From the NCBI GenBank assembly GCA_016763315.1, contig JAESTZ010000096.1, forward strand, positions 1-64,000: a DNA stretch of 64,000 nucleotides, read 5' to 3'. Made by a program: the position numbers and the translations under genes. This stretch comes from Robiginitomaculum sp. Lineage in GTDB: Bacteria; Pseudomonadota; Alphaproteobacteria; Caulobacterales; Maricaulaceae. The notes under the pieces are model-generated. The model was given only the letters and a program-made list of their open reading frames with translations, did not search any database and had not been told where the DNA came from. The number at the start of each line of letters is the position of its first letter. The stretch's first letter is position 1. Shown one piece after another: positions 1 through 7,439 of the stretch.

Positions 1-189
1 AAATACTATTTGTGCATTTTCAACTGCTTGCGAAGGGTTTTCTGCAACAATTCCAACATGGGCTTTCCCCCAGTTTTTGGCTACATTCGTTGTCCGGTTC
101 CATACCGTAACCGTATGACCAGCTATAACTAGATGCCCCGCCATGGGAAATCCCATGGTGCCCAATCCCAAAAATGCCAAATCAGCCAT
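1..189 (-). CDS. 3-hydroxyisobutyrate dehydrogenase-family oxidoreductase (partial, N-terminus only)
   Basis: Only the first 63 codons lie in the window; the gene continues beyond base 1. The translation opens with a Rossmann nucleotide-binding turn, GLGTMG at residues 8-13, followed by PMAGHL and a conserved VWNRT strand end. This is the signature of the 6-phosphogluconate/3-hydroxyisobutyrate dehydrogenase superfamily (NAD(P)-dependent beta-hydroxyacid oxidation, also glyoxylate/succinic semialdehyde reductases). The start at 189 is chosen because a GGAG lies eight bases upstream; an in-frame ATG six bases earlier sits too close to it. It is divergent from the penicillin-acylase gene with only about 50 bases between them. 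The substrate cannot be told from this fragment. Confidence 0.85.
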   Translation of the reverse strand, partial: MADLAFLGLGTMGFPMAGHLVIAGHTVTVWNRTTNVAKNWGKAHVGIVAENPSQAVENAQIVF

Positions 190-241
190 ATTCATTTCTC
201 CAAACATTTGCTAGTTTATTAATTAGGGAGATTTTGGACAT

Positions 242-2557
242 ATGAAAACCTTGTTAAAGTGGTTGGCGCGAGTTTTATTAGTATTAGTGGTGCTGGCAAT
301 CGTTACTGGTGGTTATATTTATTTGCGATTCGGGCAATCGCTACCGCAAACTTCCGGTGAAATGCAGTTATCAGGATTGCAATCTGAAACTAGTATTGTT
401 CGTGATAAGTATGGAATTGCACATATCTTTGCTTCCTCGAACCATGATTTATTTTTCACCATGGGGGTGGCTCATGCCCAGGATCGTATGTTCCAGATGG
501 ATCTTTCGCGCCGCGCTGCGCATGGACGATTATCAGAATTGGTCGGTTCGTTGACTTTGCGCACCGATGTGCAGATGCGGGTGTTGGGTTTGGGGGAAGC
601 TGCTGATGAATCATTCAAGCACTTTAATCGTAAGACACAAGACGCGTTTCAGGCTTATGCCAAAGGGGTTAATTCGATCATTGCGGCCAAGGGTTATGTA
701 CCTCCACCGGAATATACGTTGTTGATGACAAGACCAGAACCATGGCGGGCTCAGGATAGTGCCGCTGTTCTTAAAATGATGGCATTTGGTCTGTCAGGTG
801 ATGCTTTGCAAGAGCCGAAACTGGCCAAATTGTTGGAAATTATTGGCAAAGAGAAAGCCGCGCAATTTCTTGCTCCTTATCCTGATGATGCACCTGTTAC
901 TTTGAGCGAGAACGACCTTGGGTTATCTCAAGATAGCATGCCGGTTACTGATGAACCTGATTATTCTGCAGTCGGTGGTGAGCCGCCAAAAGGCTCCAAT
1001 AACTGGGTTGTTTCTGGCGGCCTGACGGCTAGTGGTAAACCTCTGTTGGCTAATGATCCGCACTTACTGCTCAGTACGCCGGGCGTTTGGTATTTTGCCC
1101 GAATGCAAATGCACGATGCGATGATGTTGGGGGCGACCATTCCCGGCACACCATTTGTTACCTTGGGGCGCAATGCCACTGCTGCTTGGGGCTTTACCAA
1201 TACCGGGCCGGATACTTCGGATTTGTTCGTTTATGACAAGTCTGATGTCGTGACTACTGACACTAAAAGTTTGATCAAGGTTCGTTGGGGAAAGGATTTA
1301 CCAATTACTATCTCGCGCAATGAGCAAGGGCCGGTGCTTGATCCAAACTGGTTTGATCTGGGTGATATGGCCAAGGACGGTGAAGTGGTGGTTATCCAAA
1401 GTACGCTTGATGACTGGGACGACACTACGGGAGAGCTGGGTGTCGCTTTAATGGATGCGGAAACTTTTCCCGATTTTGTTGCCGGTTTGCAAAGTTATAA
1501 AATGCCACAGCAAAACATGGTGTTTGCTGATGCCAATGATAATATCGGTTTCATTGCCCCGGCCAGAGTTCCGGTGCGCGACGAATCCGGTAATTGGATC
1601 AGTGAGATACCGTTTGACGAGCTTCCGGTTTCAAGTAATTCAGAGCGGCAATATTACGCTTCGGCGAATAACAAGATTGTTCCAGACAGCTATCCGCATT
1701 TTATTACTTCTTCTTGGTATGGTTTTCATCGAGTGAGGCGGATTGTTGAATTGATAGAGCAAACCGAGTTACACGATAAGCGCTCGTTTTCACGTATGCA
1801 GATGGACACAGTGTCTGATCTTGCTCGTCTGGCGATTCCATTGATTGCTTCCTCAGAACCACAAACTTCCGCAGGTAAGGAATTGCGGCTATTGCTGGGC
1901 GGTTGGGACGGTAACCTTGCCGCTGATCGTCCTGAAGGGCTGATTTACTCTATGTGGATGCGCAATTTCACCAAAGGATTATACTCCGATGACCTTGGCG
2001 ATGATTTCGAGCAGTTCTGGGCGGCGCGTCGAGAATTTGTCGATGGCGTATTTGCTGGGCAATATGCTGCTTGGTGCGATGATATTAGAACCAATGAGAT
2101 GGAGAGTTGCCAACAAGTAGCCGGTATATCACTTGACCAAGTGGCTCAGCAATTAGCCGATACTTCCAAATCAGCGATACAACAGTTGCAATGGGGCGAA
2201 AGACATCAGGCAAAATTCGCTCATCCATTGTTCGATAACACTCCGCTGGGCAGGTTCTTTAGCGTCAAAGTTCCTGTTGGTGGTGATGCTTCGACGATCA
2301 ATGTTGCCCATACTGATTATAATTCCGGTAATTTTGATGTTTTGTGGGGCGCAAGCATGCGCGCTATTTATGATTTTTCAGACATTGATAGCTCGCTTTT
2401 CATGCATGCACCTGGGCAATCGGGTAATGTTATGTCGCCGCATTACAGTGATTTATTACAGGCTTGGGCAGATGGCGAGTTTTTCGAGATACGTTCTGAC
2501 TGGACGGAGCTTTCCCCACCGCCAAACAGCCAAACTCTGACTTTGAAGCCGCAATAG
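242..2557 (+). CDS. Penicillin acylase-family Ntn hydrolase
   Basis: A 771-residue precursor of the penicillin amidase (peptidase S45) family, which cleaves amide bonds of penicillins, N-acyl-homoserine lactones or other N-acyl compounds in the periplasm. Residues 8-28 form a signal anchor. The new N-terminal nucleophile after self-processing should be Ser252 in GSNNWVVSG, preceded by the alpha chain and spacer and followed by the conserved NDPHL stretch near 271-275. Length fits the family (about 750-850). Start at the ATG preceded by AGGGAG. Family membership is clear; whether the natural substrate is a beta-lactam, a quorum-sensing lactone or something else cannot be read from sequence. 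No clear terminator follows. Confidence 0.93.
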   Translation: MKTLLKWLARVLLVLVVLAIVTGGYIYLRFGQSLPQTSGEMQLSGLQSETSIVRDKYGIAHIFASSNHDLFFTMGVAHAQDRMFQMDLSRRAAHGRLSELVGSLTLRTDVQMRVLGLGEAADESFKHFNRKTQDAFQAYAKGVNSIIAAKGYVPPPEYTLLMTRPEPWRAQDSAAVLKMMAFGLSGDALQEPKLAKLLEIIGKEKAAQFLAPYPDDAPVTLSENDLGLSQDSMPVTDEPDYSAVGGEPPKGSNNWVVSGGLTASGKPLLANDPHLLLSTPGVWYFARMQMHDAMMLGATIPGTPFVTLGRNATAAWGFTNTGPDTSDLFVYDKSDVVTTDTKSLIKVRWGKDLPITISRNEQGPVLDPNWFDLGDMAKDGEVVVIQSTLDDWDDTTGELGVALMDAETFPDFVAGLQSYKMPQQNMVFADANDNIGFIAPARVPVRDESGNWISEIPFDELPVSSNSERQYYASANNKIVPDSYPHFITSSWYGFHRVRRIVELIEQTELHDKRSFSRMQMDTVSDLARLAIPLIASSEPQTSAGKELRLLLGGWDGNLAADRPEGLIYSMWMRNFTKGLYSDDLGDDFEQFWAARREFVDGVFAGQYAAWCDDIRTNEMESCQQVAGISLDQVAQQLADTSKSAIQQLQWGERHQAKFAHPLFDNTPLGRFFSVKVPVGGDASTINVAHTDYNSGNFDVLWGASMRAIYDFSDIDSSLFMHAPGQSGNVMSPHYSDLLQAWADGEFFEIRSDWTELSPPPNSQTLTLKPQ

Positions 2558-2828
2558 GTTTGTATTTACTGGTAAAGTTAGTTGTAAATAAAAAGTTTTT
2601 AGTATTTCGACGATTTCCTCAACGGATAAATCTTAAAAAGGCTCAGCAGGAAAACCATTGTTCATAGCATTTCCTGTTTTCTAGCCTTAGGCAAAACCCA
2701 CATTTCATTGGGCTTATAACGTATTCACAATATCAAACAGCCGCAAATTGGCGAATTAAAGCCATCTGCAACACCATTATACCAAATGGGATTTGGGCGG
2801 GCATGGTTGGAACTTATCCCCGGTGTTT

Positions 2829-2868
2829 AAGGGTGAACAAGGGTGAACAAGGGTCGATAAGGGTTGCT
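2829..2868. repeat. Short tandem repeat, 10-bp unit
   Basis: Four consecutive 10-base units begin with AAGGGT: two identical AAGGGTGAAC copies followed by AAGGGTCGAT and AAGGGTTGCT. It looks like a small slippage-type tandem array in non-coding DNA. No spacers of CRISPR type. Confidence 0.7.
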
Positions 2869-2903
2869 TGAGGTATCAAATATTACTTTTGTTTGCCAGT
2901 TCA

Positions 2904-2941
2904 GGGTCAGTTAATGGTAACCTCTAAGAGTCACCTGACCC
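2904..2941. repeat. Inverted repeat GGGTCAG...CTGACCC
   Basis: Perfect 7-bp arms at 2904-2910 and 2935-2941 enclose 24 bases. It could form a hairpin or be an end-to-end remnant of a small palindromic element. No T tract follows, so it is not a convincing terminator. Confidence 0.4.
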
Positions 2942-2988
2942 TATTGCGCACCCTTATTGTTTTTCCTCGCGGTCAAATACCAAAATGC

Positions 2989-3018
2989 CGTCATGCCGGC
3001 GAAAGCCGGTATCCATCC
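2989..3018. repeat. REP-like palindrome with GAAA tetraloop
   Basis: The sequence CGTCATGCCGGCGAAAG plus its complementary arm folds as ATGCCGGC-GAAA-GCCGGTAT, an 8-bp stem with one G-T pair and a GNRA tetraloop. It matches the widespread intergenic repeat of the type GTCAT(C/G)CCGGCGAAAGCCGG found in many alpha- and gammaproteobacteria (recognised from memory, not searched). Confidence 0.7.
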
Positions 3019-3080
3019 TTGCACTTTGTGGCAGGAGTAATGGTAGAGAATTTTGATGCCGCTAACAAGTTTTTGCTATA

Positions 3081-3130
3081 GCCCCCTCCGTCGGCTTCGC
3101 CGCCACCTCCCCCGCAAGCGGTGGGAGGAC
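3081..3130. repeat. Double-hairpin dispersed repeat
   Basis: Two adjacent hairpins: CGGC-TTC-GCCG at 3092-3102 and CCTCCC/CCGC-AA-GCGG/GGGAGG at 3106-3128 with one bulged T. The opening CCCCCTCCGTC and the CCTCCCCC...GGGAGG core resemble a common non-coding repeat of sphingomonads and related alphaproteobacteria. Family assignment is from memory. Confidence 0.65.
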
Positions 3131-3160
3131 AAAAGCTTATTTCATATCGGGCAATTGGAC

Positions 3161-3196
3161 TCCCTCTCCTTATGGGAGAGGGTTGGGGTGAGGGGT
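3161..3196. repeat. CCCTCTCC hairpin repeat with GGTGAGGGG tail
   Basis: An 8-bp perfect stem CCCTCTCC (3162-3169) with GGAGAGGG (3175-3182) and a 5-base loop, followed by TTGGGGTGAGGGG. This is the layout of another very common proteobacterial intergenic repeat. It lies 30 bases after the previous element and belongs to a different family. Confidence 0.65.
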
Positions 3197-3280
3197 ACAA
3201 TCTAAATTTATTAACGCTCAATTTTGACCTATGGTGAGGGGCTTAAAGAATCGCAATTAAGAAAACTGTATCACCCGCCT

Positions 3281-3302
3281 CATCCTGAGCCTGTCGAAGG
3301 AT
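3281..3302. repeat. CATCCTGAGC..GTCGAAGGAT dispersed repeat
   Basis: The 22-base core begins CATCCTGAGC and ends GTCGAAGGAT. It is the known intergenic repeat usually written as (C)ACCCTGAGC(T/C)TGTCGAAGGGT. The outer bases ATCCT and AGGAT are inverted complements, giving a short hairpin. Recognised from memory. Confidence 0.65.
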
Positions 3303-3367
3303 AAATCGTGTGATGACGGACGGGGCAGTAAGGCATATTTTACAAAGAAATAACTGCTGACAAAGAG

Positions 3368-3452
3368 ACGGTCGTCCGTACCTGAACCGCCACGACCCTT
3401 TATAGCTATATATCTAGTCGTTTGCGATCGTGCGTCAGAAGGGGACGACCGT
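3368..3452. repeat. 10-bp inverted repeat pair
   Basis: ACGGTCGTCC at 3368-3377 is the exact reverse complement of GGACGACCGT at 3443-3452, with 65 bases between the arms. It could bracket a small structured RNA or be chance plus repeat debris. Nothing coding is visible inside. Confidence 0.4.
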
Positions 3453-3512
3453 AAGCTGATTGTATAGCACAAAAATTCGATAATTGCACCCCCTTTACCA
3501 AAATGTCGCACG

Positions 3513-3612
3513 CATCGACCCAAAAGGTGGGAAACTTTAGTTGCCCTATCGCAATGCTAGAGCTTAGTTCTTGAGGGCGGTTTTTTAGATAAGTTGCTGG
3601 AAAACAAAAATT
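3513..3612 (+). repeat. Copy A of a ~100-bp element flanking rpmF
   Basis: Begins with CATCGACCCAAAAGGTGGG and ends with a GATAAGTTGCTGGAA block. Both blocks recur in the same order and orientation at 3957-4071 with few differences, while the middle is diverged. The GACCCAAAA.GTGGGAA motif resembles the ACCGGTGCCCACTTTT-type intergenic repeats of Rhizobiales. Confidence 0.6.
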
Positions 3613-3659
3613 GCCCCTTGCGAAGTGCATTAGAATAAGCTATTTGCGCGTCAAATATG

Positions 3660-3674
3660 TGACTGAATCAGTCA
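3660..3674. promoter_or_regulatory. 15-bp palindrome upstream of rpmF
   Basis: TGACTGAATCAGTCA is a perfect 7-bp inverted repeat around one central base, 28 bases before the rpmF start and just ahead of an AT-rich stretch (AATATATATC) that could hold a -10 element. Its form is that of a dimeric repressor or activator site. The cognate regulator is unknown. Confidence 0.45.
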
Positions 3675-3701
3675 TTAACAATATATATCAGGACAGGTTC
3701 A

Positions 3702-3884
3702 ATGGCCGTACCAAAAAGTAAAATCACCCGCTCTCGTCGTGGAATGCGTCGTAGTCATGATCGTTTGGCTGCTGCAACTTATATCGAAGATGCAAATTCC
3801 GGCGAATTACGTCGTCCGCATCATATCGACCTTAAAACCGGCATGTATCGTGGCAAGCAAATTTTAGAGCCTAGTGACGATTAA
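3702..3884 (+). CDS. rpmF: 50S ribosomal protein L32
   Basis: A 60-residue basic protein beginning [20 protein letters not shown], the conserved start of bacterial L32 (bL32), a structural protein of the large ribosomal subunit near the peptidyl-transferase region. Alphaproteobacterial L32 proteins are about 60 residues and lack the zinc cysteines seen in some other lineages; none are present here. The GGACAGG upstream serves as ribosome binding site. It is a single-gene transcript by layout: repeat-rich DNA before it and a strong terminator after it. In many relatives rpmF sits beside plsX or mtgA; here it does not. Confidence 0.97.
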   Translation: MAVPKSKITRSRRGMRRSHDRLAAATYIEDANSGELRRPHHIDLKTGMYRGKQILEPSDD

Positions 3885-3913
3885 CTAGACCTATGTTGCT
3901 GAATTAATTATTT

Positions 3914-3950
3914 ACGCCGTTTTGGGTTTCCCAAAGCGGCGTTTATTGTT
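3914..3950 (+). terminator. Rho-independent terminator after rpmF
   Basis: ACGCCGTTTTGGG (3914-3926), loop TTT, CCCAAAGCGGCGT (3930-3942): a 13-bp stem with one G-T pair, followed by TTATTGTTTG. It begins 30 bases after the rpmF stop. Confidence 0.85.
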
Positions 3951-3956
3951 TGTATC

Positions 3957-4071
3957 CATCGACCCAAAAAGTGGGAACAAGCATTTGCCAACAAAAGTGG
4001 GCACCGGTTTTGTGGCAAGCAAATGCGACACTAAAATTATTTTTGGATAAGTTGATGGAACCAAGAAAATT
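3957..4071 (+). repeat. Copy B of the ~100-bp element flanking rpmF
   Basis: Begins CATCGACCCAAAAAGTGGG (one mismatch to copy A at 3513) and ends with GATAAGTTGATGGAA. Its middle contains GTGGGCACCGGTTTTGTGGC, the complement of the ACCGGTGCCCAC repeat core familiar from Rhizobiales genomes. It lies between the rpmF terminator and the eno ribosome binding site, so it also occupies the eno promoter region. Confidence 0.6.
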
Positions 4072-4083
4072 ATGTATCCATAA

Positions 4084-5382
<1,299 letters not shown>

Positions 5383-5422
5383 TACTTTCTGGCTCTAGCG
5401 ATTTGCTTTTTCCTCCGTATTA

Positions 5423-5448
5423 GCGTTATCTTATATTAGAGATAACGC
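5423..5448. promoter_or_regulatory. 9-bp inverted repeat before the 5465 gene
   Basis: GCGTTATCT (5423-5431) and AGATAACGC (5440-5448) are perfect inverted complements around TATATTAG. The right arm ends just ahead of the GGGAGG ribosome binding site of the next gene. No T tract follows. Either an operator around a -10-like TATATT or a leader hairpin that could affect initiation. Confidence 0.45.
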
Positions 5449-5464
5449 ATGGGAGGATGTGATA

Positions 5465-6337
5465 ATGAAAATAATTTCTATTTCTGGAACTTTTTTGGCT
5501 AGTTTTATGTTGTTGACGGCTTTTGCCGCCAAAGCAGAAGAAACCATGATGCCGTATATTCAAGGCTCATCAGACACAGCCGACGTTCAAGGCGCTTTAA
5601 CCGGTGCCGGATTTGAAATCGTCGGCGAATATAGCCCTTATGCCGGCGCGCAAGTAATTGCTGTTACCAGTGACGGTCTTAAATCAGCAGTCAGCCAGTC
5701 AGATTTTGGCGGTTATGGCGCAGCTATTAGGGTGTCCATAACCGACGTCGACGGAAAGCGGCAGATCGCTTATAATAACCCGACTTATATGTCGAATATA
5801 TATCAAATGAGCTCTGATCTATCAGGAGTGAAATCTGCTTTGACTACTGCCTTGGGAAATCAAGGCGAGTTTGGTGCCAAACAAGGACTAACGGCAAAAA
5901 AACTACGTAGTTATCGTTATAAATTTGGTATGCCGGGCTTTGGCGGCCACATGAAGCTGGAAAGTTATGACAGCCATGATGCTGCAATAGCTGCGGTTGA
6001 AGCAGGTCTAGCTCAAGGTAAATTAGGGGTGTCGAAAGTGTATCGGGTTGATCTGTCCGGTAAGGATGAGACATTGTTCGGTGTCGGGCTTGGGGCAGAG
6101 GCCGGTGATGGCGGCGATGCTCATGTAATGGCAACTGTCGATATAGCTCCAATTCGCTCCACGGCGCATTTTCCCTATGAATTATTAGTTTCAGGTGGCG
6201 ATGTTTATATGCTGGGAGCAAGATTTCGTATTGCGCAAAGTTACCCGTCTTTGACCATGGGAACATTTATGAAAATATCATCGGCTCCAGGAGCAATTAA
6301 AACAGCTCTAAGTGAAGTTGCTAATGGTGCAGAATAA
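5465..6337 (+). CDS. Exported DUF302-like protein of unknown function
   Basis: A 290-residue protein with a cleavable-looking signal peptide (hydrophobic core about residues 5-20, ending AFAAKAEE). The body has alternating strands and helices and includes GEYSPYAGAQVIAVT, GGYGAAIRVSI and NPTYMSNIYQ, phrases I associate with periplasmic proteins distantly related to the DUF302 fold; that link is from memory and moderate. Start at 5465 because GGGAGG is eight bases upstream; a GTG six bases earlier is less likely. A terminator follows at 6361, so it is probably monocistronic. No catalytic motif is evident and no function is proposed. Confidence 0.75.
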   Translation: MKIISISGTFLASFMLLTAFAAKAEETMMPYIQGSSDTADVQGALTGAGFEIVGEYSPYAGAQVIAVTSDGLKSAVSQSDFGGYGAAIRVSITDVDGKRQIAYNNPTYMSNIYQMSSDLSGVKSALTTALGNQGEFGAKQGLTAKKLRSYRYKFGMPGFGGHMKLESYDSHDAAIAAVEAGLAQGKLGVSKVYRVDLSGKDETLFGVGLGAEAGDGGDAHVMATVDIAPIRSTAHFPYELLVSGGDVYMLGARFRIAQSYPSLTMGTFMKISSAPGAIKTALSEVANGAE

Positions 6338-6360
6338 TTAGTGTCTAAATCCAATTGAAA

Positions 6361-6392
6361 AATGCCCTGAAGTAGTTCGGGGCATTTTTTTG
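6361..6392 (+). terminator. Rho-independent terminator
   Basis: AATGCCCTGAA, loop GTAG, TTCGGGGCATT form an 11-bp stem with one T-G pair, followed by TTTTT. It ends the transcript of the exported protein gene at 5465-6337. Confidence 0.85.
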
Positions 6393-6449
6393 TGGTCTTC
6401 TGGTTAAAACCCGTCAATATTCGAAATAAATGATAATGACGGAGTTTTC

Positions 6450-7412
6450 ATGACCTTACCTGCTATTTTACAAAATAATTTACGGTTACCTTTAATCGGT
6501 GCGCCAATGTTTATCCTTTCGGGGCCGGAATTAGTAATTGCCCAGTGTAAAGCAGGAGTTATCGGCTCTTTCCCGTCGTTAAATGCCCGTCCGATAGAGC
6601 AGTTAGACGAATGGCTGGTGCAAATTCGTGAAGAGCTGGCCGCTTGGGATAAGGCCAACCCCGATCAACTTTCGGCGCCATTTGCGGTTAACCAGATAGT
6701 TCATCGCTCGAACGCCAGACTTGAGCAAGATGTCGAGCTTTGCGTAAAGCATGAAGTTCCGATTGTGATCACTTCATTAGGCGCCCGGGTCGAGGTATTT
6801 GAAGCCGTGCATTCGTATGGTGGAATTGTTTTGCACGACATTATCAATAACCGTTTTGCCCACAAAGCCATAGAAAAAGGTGCCGATGGTCTGATCGCAG
6901 TTGCCGCCGGAGCAGGAGGTCATGCTGGGCCATTATCGCCATTTGCCTTGTTGCAGGATATTCGAAAATGGTTTGACGGGCCGTTATTGTTATCTGGTTG
7001 TATTGCCACTGGACAGGCAATATTGGCAGCGCAAATAATGGGGGCAGACATGGCCTATGCCGGCTCTATGTTTATTGCAACGACTGAAGCCAGAGCGGTC
7101 GATGATTACAAGCAAATGGTGGTCGATAGTGATGGCTCGGATGTTGTCAATTCCAACCTGTTTACAGGTATTCATGGTAATTATCTGGCTCCGTCGATTG
7201 CCAAGTCCGGCCTTGATCCGTTCAATTTGCCGGTTAGCGATCCAAATGCGATGAATTTTGGCTCTGGCGGGAAAAGTGATGCCAAAGCATGGAAAGACAT
7301 TTGGGGGTGCGGTCAGGGCATTGGGGCCGTGAACAAGATTGTTTCGGCAGGGGATAGAATTGCAGAATTGATAACCCAATACCAACAGGCAAAATCAAAT
7401 ATCAAAACATAA
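6450..7412 (+). CDS. Nitronate monooxygenase-family flavoprotein
   Basis: A 320-residue FMN-dependent TIM-barrel enzyme of the nitronate monooxygenase / 2-nitropropane dioxygenase family, which oxidises alkyl nitronates such as propionate 3-nitronate to aldehydes and nitrite. Visible family marks are LPLIGAPMFILSGPELV at the start, VNQIVHRSN, ITSLGA, the phosphate-binding AAGAGGHAGPLSPFALL loop, SGCIATGQAILAAQIMGADMAYAGS and a C-terminal GQGIGAV. The ATG at 6450 gives the expected N-terminus. Only a few bases separate it from the following serine hydrolase, so the two may be co-transcribed. Some family members are enoyl reductases or quinone reductases, so the exact substrate is uncertain. 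Confidence 0.9.
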   Translation: MTLPAILQNNLRLPLIGAPMFILSGPELVIAQCKAGVIGSFPSLNARPIEQLDEWLVQIREELAAWDKANPDQLSAPFAVNQIVHRSNARLEQDVELCVKHEVPIVITSLGARVEVFEAVHSYGGIVLHDIINNRFAHKAIEKGADGLIAVAAGAGGHAGPLSPFALLQDIRKWFDGPLLLSGCIATGQAILAAQIMGADMAYAGSMFIATTEARAVDDYKQMVVDSDGSDVVNSNLFTGIHGNYLAPSIAKSGLDPFNLPVSDPNAMNFGSGGKSDAKAWKDIWGCGQGIGAVNKIVSAGDRIAELITQYQQAKSNIKT

Positions 7413-7439
7413 GTTTTGTGCTTAGTGGGGAAGTTTAAT

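Larger units (their letters stand above)
2558..3701. other. Gene-free 1.1 kb interval rich in repeats
   Basis: No convincing gene lies here. The short open frames have no homologous look and run straight through palindromic repeats. The interval holds a short tandem repeat, several hairpin elements of different families known as dispersed intergenic repeats in proteobacteria, a 10-bp inverted repeat and one copy of a roughly 100-bp element that recurs downstream of rpmF. The last 40 bases hold the rpmF promoter region. Each is listed separately. Confidence 0.75.

Noticed and set aside
2829-2868. Possible CRISPR-like repeats
   Set aside because: The units are 10 bases long and directly adjacent with no spacers.
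2893-3081. 62-codon plus-strand open frame in the repeat interval
   Set aside because: It runs through a REP-like palindrome, has no ribosome binding site and no protein-like composition.
2991-3630. Several minus-strand open frames of 74-88 codons
   Set aside because: They read across stacked hairpin repeats and one copy of the 100-bp element; the shared PTFWVD-type translation comes from the DNA repeat, not from a protein family.
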